Notes under the pieces: generated by a model | The model's input: the letters and a program-made list of their open reading frames with translations, nothing else | Database searches by the model: none | Told to the model about the DNA's origin: nothing | Origin: Vermiphilus sp. | GTDB taxonomy: Bacteria; Ratteibacteria; UBA8468; B48-G9; JAFGKM01 | Length of the DNA stretch: 10,342 nt | Assembly (NCBI GenBank): GCA_020722825.1 | Contig: DYKC01000032.1 | Span: 1-10,342 of the forward strand | Direction of reading: 5' to 3' | Program-made: the position numbers and the translations under genes | Shown: positions 6,592 to 10,342 of the stretch, piece after piece | Position numbering within the stretch: position 1 is the stretch's first letter | How the letters are laid out: the number at the start of each line of letters is the position of its first letter

Positions 6592-6694
6592 TACCTTCTC
6601 CCAAGATATCCTATCTATATCAGGAACGAAGTTCCTATATATCTATTGTATATTTCTTCGCCTCTACACTTTCATTGTGAGGAGTTTATGATTT
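6592..6694 (-). repeat. Copy A of an imperfect inverted repeat flanking the GGDEF gene
   Basis: Read on the minus strand from 6694, this 103-base segment begins AAATCATAA and passes through TGAAAGTG, AGGCGAAGAA, TAGATATATAGGA and GATATCTTGGGAGAAGGTA. The same succession occurs on the plus strand at 8016-8089. By hand alignment about 60 of the 74 copy B positions match. Copy A has 24 additional bases, forming most of the hairpin AGGAAC-TTC-GTTCCT (6636-6622), inserted at a TAGG duplication. The segment starts about where transcription from the leftward promoter would begin and ends inside the DUF1318-like frame. Confidence 0.7.
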
Positions 6695-6780
6695 CAGTCT
6701 TTATTTTACCCCATCCTGCCGGATATGACAATTATATTTTACACTTGCATTCTTTTAAAAAAAATCTTAACATATTATGA
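6688..6780 (+). CDS. Possible 30-residue leader ORF coupled to the GGDEF gene
   Basis: An ATG at 6688 follows GAGGAG by four bases, the strongest ribosome site near the GGDEF gene. The frame encodes MISVFILPHPAGYDNYIL and ends LNILL with TGA at 6778-6780, which overlaps the GGDEF start (6777) in an ATGA arrangement. The GGDEF gene has only AT-rich sequence before its ATG, so coupling through this ORF would explain how it is translated. I recognise no family. The ribosome site and ATG lie within repeat copy A read in reverse, so the arrangement could have arisen by chance from an insertion. The coding status is uncertain. Confidence 0.4.
   Translation: MISVFILPHPAGYDNYILHLHSFKKNLNIL
6703..6731 (-). 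promoter_or_regulatory. Likely sigma-70 promoter for the leftward DUF1318-vorBA-DUF1614 operon
   Basis: On the minus strand TTGTCA (6731-6726) and TAAAAT (6708-6703) each match the consensus at five of six positions and are separated by exactly 17 bases. Transcription would start near 6696, which is almost the first base of repeat copy A. The leftward transcript would then carry copy A as its 5' leader. The site lies inside the leader ORF of the rightward GGDEF gene. Confidence 0.5.
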
Positions 6781-8024
6781 TGAAAAAAGGAAAGAGATTA
6801 CTTTTAATAACTGAAATTTCTACTTTCATAGTAGTGACAATCGGGATGTTTTTCTCAATTGCATGGTTAGAACCCATCACTCCGATAAAACAAACCTTCA
6901 GAATAGTACTGCCTTTCCTTCTAATCACCTATTTTTTTCTTTTTACCACCTTCCGGATTCTTGGTTTCTATTATATTCAACTTTTAAACCAGAAACGTAC
7001 CGTAGAACAACTGAATAACGTCTTTATGAAACTCAGCACAAAGGTTAAGATAGATGATTTGTTAAAACAGAGTCTTGAATGTCTTATGAGCTTCTGTCAC
7101 GGTACAACCGGCATTATGCTGATTATTGACAAAAGGCTGAAAGAATATGCATCGGGAGAGGTGTTAACCATCACCATAAACAATATGCCGGAAAACAATA
7201 CCGTTGTGTATGCCGAGAAGAAACACCGCATGCTTACATTTTTCCCCTCAGACATCCCACTGGACATTAACAAAAAAATACAAGAGATGCTTTTAAAATA
7301 CGATTTTTCAAAATACAGGACTATCGTAACCGTACCTGTTGCGAGCGACAACAAGATAAAAGCAGTGGCAATAGTAGGGGTTCCCGAAATACATAAAAGA
7401 GATTTCACAAGGATGTGTGATGATATGAAAAACATTATAAACATATTCATCCGGGAACTTGACATACAGATTGAAAACTCCATACTCCTTGACGAGATAA
7501 ACAAGGCTTCCATAACTGACCCTCTCACACACCTCTACAACAGGAGATATTTTAATAAAAGGGCTAAAGAGGAATTCCTAAAAGCAAAAAGGATAGGGTT
7601 TCCTGTTTCAATTATGATTTCCGACATTGACAGTTTCAAAAACTATGTGGACACATACGAGCACCCGAAAGGGGATATAATACTTTCAGAGATTGCATCT
7701 GTGATAAACAGTAATATCAGAGAAAGTGATGTGGTATGCAGGTTTGGCGGGGACGAATTCGCCTATTTATTACCTTTTACTTCAAGTGTTGAAGCAGTTC
7801 CCCTGGCAGAAAGAATAAAGAAAAGCGTATCTCAATATGTCTCCTTGAAAAACAGTATTGAAGAACCAGTACATCTAACTCTAAGTATAGGCATCGCCAG
7901 TTTTCCTGAACATGGCCAGACCGCACAGGAGATTATAAGTAAAGCCGATAATGCACTGTTTTTTTCCAAGAAGAACGGGAAAAACAGGATATCCATATAT
8001 AACGAGGTGGGTGGTAAATCATAA
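6777..8024 (+). CDS. Membrane-bound GGDEF protein (putative diguanylate cyclase)
   Basis: This 415-residue protein probably makes cyclic di-GMP from two GTP at the inner membrane. Two membrane helices lie at about 8-30 and 41-66. A GAF-like sensory region spans about 85-230 (DDLLKQSLECLMSFCHGTTG; TIVTVPVASDNKIKAVAIVG), though that assignment is tentative. The GGDEF domain starts at SITDPLTHLYNRRYF (245-259). The signature GGDEF is intact at 324-328, and an RxxD inhibitory site (RESD, 315-318) stands five residues before it, so product feedback is expected. In the metal and guanine-binding segment, DIDSFKNYVDTYEHPKGD (283-300), Val291 stands where Asn is usual and Glu295 where Gly is usual, so activity is not certain. 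The ATG at 6777 lacks its own ribosome site and overlaps the stop of a leader ORF. The stop codon lies in repeat copy B, so repeats bracket the gene. Confidence 0.88.
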   Translation: MMKKGKRLLLITEISTFIVVTIGMFFSIAWLEPITPIKQTFRIVLPFLLITYFFLFTTFRILGFYYIQLLNQKRTVEQLNNVFMKLSTKVKIDDLLKQSLECLMSFCHGTTGIMLIIDKRLKEYASGEVLTITINNMPENNTVVYAEKKHRMLTFFPSDIPLDINKKIQEMLLKYDFSKYRTIVTVPVASDNKIKAVAIVGVPEIHKRDFTRMCDDMKNIINIFIRELDIQIENSILLDEINKASITDPLTHLYNRRYFNKRAKEEFLKAKRIGFPVSIMISDIDSFKNYVDTYEHPKGDIILSEIASVINSNIRESDVVCRFGGDEFAYLLPFTSSVEAVPLAERIKKSVSQYVSLKNSIEEPVHLTLSIGIASFPEHGQTAQEIISKADNALFFSKKNGKNRISIYNEVGGKS

Positions 8025-8089
8025 CCCCTTCCGTGAAAGTGCAAAGGAGAAGAAGATATTAGATATATAGGATATCCTGGGATAAGGTA
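8016..8089 (+). repeat. Copy B of an imperfect inverted repeat flanking the GGDEF gene
   Basis: This 74-base segment begins AAATCATAA, whose last three bases are the GGDEF stop. It continues through TGAAAGTG, AGGAGAAGAA, TAGATATATAGGA and GATATCCTGGGATAAGGTA. It matches copy A (6592-6694, opposite strand) with scattered substitutions and without copy A's central hairpin. The AGGATATCCT (8069-8078) at its centre is itself palindromic. It lies in the leader of the following rightward gene, in the same orientation relative to that gene as copy A has to the DUF1318 operon. Confidence 0.7.
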
Positions 8090-8099
8090 AGTTTCTATA

Positions 8100-8134
8100 T
8101 AACGCTTTTGGGGAGAGTGAAGCGTTAGAGGAGG
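8100..8134 (+). promoter_or_regulatory. Leader hairpin abutting a strong ribosome binding site
   Basis: TAACGCTT (8100-8107) and AAGCGTTA (8120-8127) form a perfect eight-base stem with a 12-base purine-rich loop. The ribosome site AGAGGAGG (8127-8134) starts at the last base of the stem, six bases before the ATG at 8141. The hairpin could affect mRNA stability or ribosome access. No T tract follows, so it is not a terminator. Confidence 0.4.
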
Positions 8135-8140
8135 AACAAG

Positions 8141-8734
8141 ATGATTTCTGTTGATAAAATTTTATCAGTTGTAGTTGTAGGTCTTGCGCTGCTTATGTTC
8201 ATTTTATCGGCAATTGTTATAATGATTAACAGAAGAAAACTTGTTTTTTCCTTGTTGCTTTCAGTTGTATATTCTCTTTTTGCCGGGTACTATCTCTACC
8301 TTAGTTTCTTTGTAAAAACCCCACTGTCCATTATGGAAACCGAGGTAATTAAACCAGGCAAACCTACAGAAGAAATCTTTCCGAAAACTCCGGCGGTTGA
8401 AACCGCACAGTCAGATTTCTTGGTTTTTATCCAATTTGGAAATAGTACTTTTGAAGTTGCGCCGGAAGATGAGATAGAAATAAAAAAAGGAGGCAGGTTT
8501 AAAATAAAAGAGGTTAAATATCCTCAGGAAGAAGGAATTGCCAATATAAAAGCCGACTTCAAAGGGTTTGTAGGCAATACACGTTTCAATGATGGACAGG
8601 ATATTGGATACTGGATAACCTATGACAGGGTAATGAAACACTGGTCTATTGAAGGCGAAAAAGATAAGTTTGAAATTATCATTAAAAAAGACAAAGAACC
8701 CATAGGAAGTATATACGTAAAATTCATTGACTGA
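8141..8734 (+). CDS. Unrecognised two-helix membrane protein with a soluble beta-rich C-terminal domain
   Basis: I do not recognise a family for this 197-residue protein. Two hydrophobic helices lie at about 7-29 and 35-58, separated by a short basic turn (INRRK), so both ends would face the same side of the membrane. A Pro/Glu-rich linker (about 65-92) leads to a soluble domain (93-197) with alternating strands, such as FLVFIQFG, DEIEIKKGGRFKIKEV, GYWITYDR, KFEIIIKKD and GSIYVKFID. This suggests a compact beta fold. The start at 8141 has a strong AGAGGAGG site and a preceding hairpin. It ends 23 bases before tmk, in the same direction, so it may be the first gene of the tmk-holB operon. A link to the GGDEF protein upstream, for example as a signalling partner, is possible only by proximity. 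Confidence 0.75.
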   Translation: MISVDKILSVVVVGLALLMFILSAIVIMINRRKLVFSLLLSVVYSLFAGYYLYLSFFVKTPLSIMETEVIKPGKPTEEIFPKTPAVETAQSDFLVFIQFGNSTFEVAPEDEIEIKKGGRFKIKEVKYPQEEGIANIKADFKGFVGNTRFNDGQDIGYWITYDRVMKHWSIEGEKDKFEIIIKKDKEPIGSIYVKFID

Positions 8735-8757
8735 CCACTATCCTGAAAGGGCAATCA

Positions 8758-9423
8758 GTGAAAAAAAAAGGATTGATTATAAGTTTTGAAGGCATTGACG
8801 GCTGTGGGAAAACAACACAGGCAAATTTGTTTTTTGAATATCTGAAAGAAAGTGGGTTGGACATTCTTCTGCTGAATGAACCGGGAGGAACCTATGCAGG
8901 CGAAAAAATACGAGACATACTTCTTGACAGTAGAAACAGCATCTGTCCGTTCAGTGAATTGTTCTTATATCTTGCCAGCCGCTTACAACTGGTTGAAGAG
9001 ATGATACGGCCTGCGGTAGAAAAGGGAACGACGATAATACTGGACAGATATGTTGATTCAACCACAGCCTATCAGGGTTATGGCAGGAAATTACCAATAA
9101 AATTCATAGAGTCCATCCATCGGACTTTTATCGGCTCCCTGATGCCTAATATAACATTTCTGATAGATGCTCCTGCTGAAAATCTTCTGCCCATTATAGA
9201 GAAAAAAAAGAGGGACAGAATAGAAGAAGAATCAATTGAGTTTCAAAAAAGGGTAAGGAAAGGGTATCTTGCAATCGCAAGAAAGAACCGGACAAGAGTA
9301 CATATTATTAAAAGGAAAACGCAGGAACAAACACACAAAGAGATTGTAAAAGAGTGGGGGAAATTTTTGAATGGACTTAAAGACAGCGCGGGATTTTCTC
9401 TTAAAAGCACAAAAAAAAGATAA
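8758..9423 (+). CDS. tmk: Thymidylate kinase
   Basis: The enzyme phosphorylates dTMP to dTDP with ATP, a required step in dTTP synthesis. The 221-residue product opens with the P-loop FEGIDGCGKTT (10-20). EPGGT (41-45) is conserved, though Asn40 precedes it where Arg is usual. The DR(Y/H) motif is LDRYVDSTTAYQGYG (95-109). The lid region RDRIEEESIEFQKRVRKGY (152-170) carries the arginines of the bacterial type II arrangement. The start is GTG at 8758, with AAAGG eight bases upstream, and puts the P-loop at the usual distance. The last 18 codons overlap holB in another frame, so the C-terminal tail beyond about residue 205 is slightly longer than typical and basic. The order tmk-holB is common in bacteria. 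Confidence 0.95.
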   Translation: MKKKGLIISFEGIDGCGKTTQANLFFEYLKESGLDILLLNEPGGTYAGEKIRDILLDSRNSICPFSELFLYLASRLQLVEEMIRPAVEKGTTIILDRYVDSTTAYQGYGRKLPIKFIESIHRTFIGSLMPNITFLIDAPAENLLPIIEKKKRDRIEEESIEFQKRVRKGYLAIARKNRTRVHIIKRKTQEQTHKEIVKEWGKFLNGLKDSAGFSLKSTKKR

Positions 9424-10207
9424 AATTGCCAGCGCATATATAATATACGGCGGCGATAAAAAACAGAGAAATGAAATCGCAGTTTTCCTTTCAATGCTGC
9501 TCAACTGCAAAAACTCTCCGCCCTGTGGCAAATGTCCGGTCTGCGAACAGATAAAAAAGAACCTCTATCCGGACACGAAATGGATTATACCCTCCAAGAG
9601 CATCTTATCCATAGACGACGTAAGGTGGGTAAAAAAGGACATTTATCTTACCCCATATCTGGGAGGAAAAAAGGTCTACATTTTTGAAATAGAATATATG
9701 AAAGAAGAATCGGCAAACGCTTTATTAAAGATTCTTGAAGAGCCGCCTACCTATGGAATCTTGGTGATACAGAGTACCAGCATAAACTTTTTTATTCCAA
9801 CAATACTTTCAAGATGTCAGAAAATACGACTTAATTACAAACTCCCTGAAATGACAGAAAAAACCGTTGAAATAGAAGATGAATTTTTAGAGATGTTTAC
9901 ACTGGCAAAAAACAGGAAGTTTTATGATTTTTTTAAACAGGTAGATACTTTTTTAAAGGACAAAGATAGAGAAGATGTTGAGGACTGGCTAGATAAAATC
10001 ATATTGTTTTACCGCAATGCCTATTTTAGAAAGGCAGGGTTGCCCGCAGAACCTATTGCAAATAAAAAAGATGAGAAAGAAATTACACCTGAAAATGCAG
10101 AAAGGTTCCTTGATATTGTGGAAAAAATACTGGAATTGAAAAGAGAGGTGCGGTATAATATAAACCTGAAACTCGGTTTTGATAGCATCTTTCTCTCAAT
10201 GATTTGA
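9371..10207 (+). CDS. holB: DNA polymerase III delta' subunit (clamp loader)
   Basis: This 278-residue protein is the non-ATPase stator of the clamp loader that opens the sliding clamp at primer ends. SAYIIYGGDKKQRNEIA (21-37) sits at the P-loop position but lacks the GxxGxGK residues, as expected for delta'. A zinc module has four cysteines, Cys46, Cys52, Cys55 and Cys58 (ending CGKCPVC). Typical clamp-loader motifs follow: IDDVRWVKKDIYLTPYLGGK (81-100), EESANALLKILEEPP (112-126) and ILSRCQ (145-150), the last containing the SRC motif. The C-terminal helical domain is less conserved and slightly short compared with the roughly 330 residues of many family members. The ATG at 9371 lies inside tmk (53-base overlap), with GGGGG ten bases upstream. 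The family-like N-terminus begins at once, so the overlap appears real. Confidence 0.9.
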   Translation: MDLKTARDFLLKAQKKDKIASAYIIYGGDKKQRNEIAVFLSMLLNCKNSPPCGKCPVCEQIKKNLYPDTKWIIPSKSILSIDDVRWVKKDIYLTPYLGGKKVYIFEIEYMKEESANALLKILEEPPTYGILVIQSTSINFFIPTILSRCQKIRLNYKLPEMTEKTVEIEDEFLEMFTLAKNRKFYDFFKQVDTFLKDKDREDVEDWLDKIILFYRNAYFRKAGLPAEPIANKKDEKEITPENAERFLDIVEKILELKREVRYNINLKLGFDSIFLSMI

Positions 10208-10251
10208 AGGCATTTAATCTTTGCGGAGAGTTCAGTATAGGTGTTAAAATA

Positions 10252-10335
10252 GCCGAAGTGGCGGAATAGGCAGACGCGCCAGGTTCAGGACCTGGTGGTG
10301 GCAACACCGTTGGGGTTCGACTCCCCACTTCGGCA
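10252..10335 (+). tRNA. tRNA-Leu, anticodon CAG
   Basis: A complete class II tRNA is visible. The acceptor arms are GCCGAAG (10252-10258) and CTTCGGC (10328-10334), with discriminator A at 10335. The anticodon stem CCAGG/CCTGG (10279-10283, 10291-10295) holds the loop TTCAGGA, giving anticodon CAG at 10286-10288, which reads CUG leucine codons. A long variable arm with GGTG/CACC and a T arm TGGGG-TTCGACT-CCCCA complete it. CCA is not encoded, so it would be added after transcription. It starts 44 bases after holB; no convincing promoter is visible, and it may be transcribed with holB. Confidence 0.96.
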
Positions 10336-10342
10336 CTTCTCT

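Noticed and set aside
6622..6655. Similarity of the AGGAAC/GTTCCT region to an FRT recombination site.
   Set aside because: Only the short stretch GAAGTTCCTAT agrees; the second arm and spacer of FRT are absent, and no recombinase gene is nearby.
6592..6694. Cyclic di-GMP riboswitch in the leader next to the GGDEF gene.
   Set aside because: The conserved core sequences of the two known cyclic di-GMP riboswitch classes are not present.
10204..10250. Promoter for the tRNA from TTGCGG and TAAAAT.
   Set aside because: The TAAAAT box ends two bases before the tRNA, which would place the start inside the mature RNA.
10083..10328. Leftward open frame of 81 residues covering the end of holB and the tRNA.
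   Set aside because: It is antisense to a complete tRNA-Leu and to holB; its Pro/Gly-rich sequence is the usual translation of a tRNA antisense strand.
1..10342. CRISPR array, insertion sequence transposase, rRNA.
   Set aside because: No regularly spaced repeats, transposase motifs or rRNA-like stretches were found on reading both strands.

Overview
The window looks like a chromosomal segment from an anaerobic, Gram-negative-type bacterium, quite possibly an uncultivated lineage near the Omnitrophota/PVC group. This is inference from content only. The evidence is a type II pseudopilin of the LLPALSxAREKxRQ style, a ferredoxin-linked branched-chain 2-oxoacid oxidoreductase, a DUF1614 membrane protein and a moderately AT-rich composition. 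The standard genetic code applies: TGA serves as stop at several tight ATGA gene junctions.

Layout. A 5'-truncated pseudopilin gene runs rightward (3-626, with apparent coding beyond its TGA up to 686). Positions 687-859 hold no gene, only hairpin-forming repeat-like sequence between converging genes. From 860 to about 6640 everything runs leftward. Read 5' to 3' on the minus strand, the order is a DUF1318/YdbL-like gene with a damaged start, vorB, vorA, a DUF1614 membrane protein, a possible 45-residue ORF, radC, a UDP-glucuronate 4-epimerase-like gene and a UDP-glucose 4-epimerase-like gene. The DUF1318-vorB-vorA-DUF1614 junctions overlap by 1 to 4 bases and look translationally coupled. 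The two epimerases are separated by a terminator-like palindrome.

From about 6690 everything runs rightward: a possible 30-residue leader ORF, a membrane-bound GGDEF protein, an unrecognised two-helix membrane protein, tmk, holB and a tRNA-Leu(CAG). Tmk and HolB serve dTTP synthesis and the replicative clamp loader, and their genes overlap by 53 bases.

The most unusual feature is a pair of related sequences, copy A at 6592-6694 (minus) and copy B at 8016-8089 (plus). They form an imperfect outward-pointing inverted repeat that brackets the GGDEF gene almost exactly. Copy A contains the leader ORF's start codon and the damaged 5' region of the DUF1318 gene. Copy B contains the GGDEF stop codon and the 5' leader of the following gene. 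The pair may be a mobile repeat family that has framed a diguanylate cyclase gene, or a shared leader RNA upstream of two divergent operons. The sequence alone does not decide.

Other points of note are an in-frame TGA near the pseudopilin 3' end followed by coding-like sequence, a VOR operon without visible gamma and ferredoxin subunits, and a GGDEF domain with substitutions in its nucleotide-binding segment.
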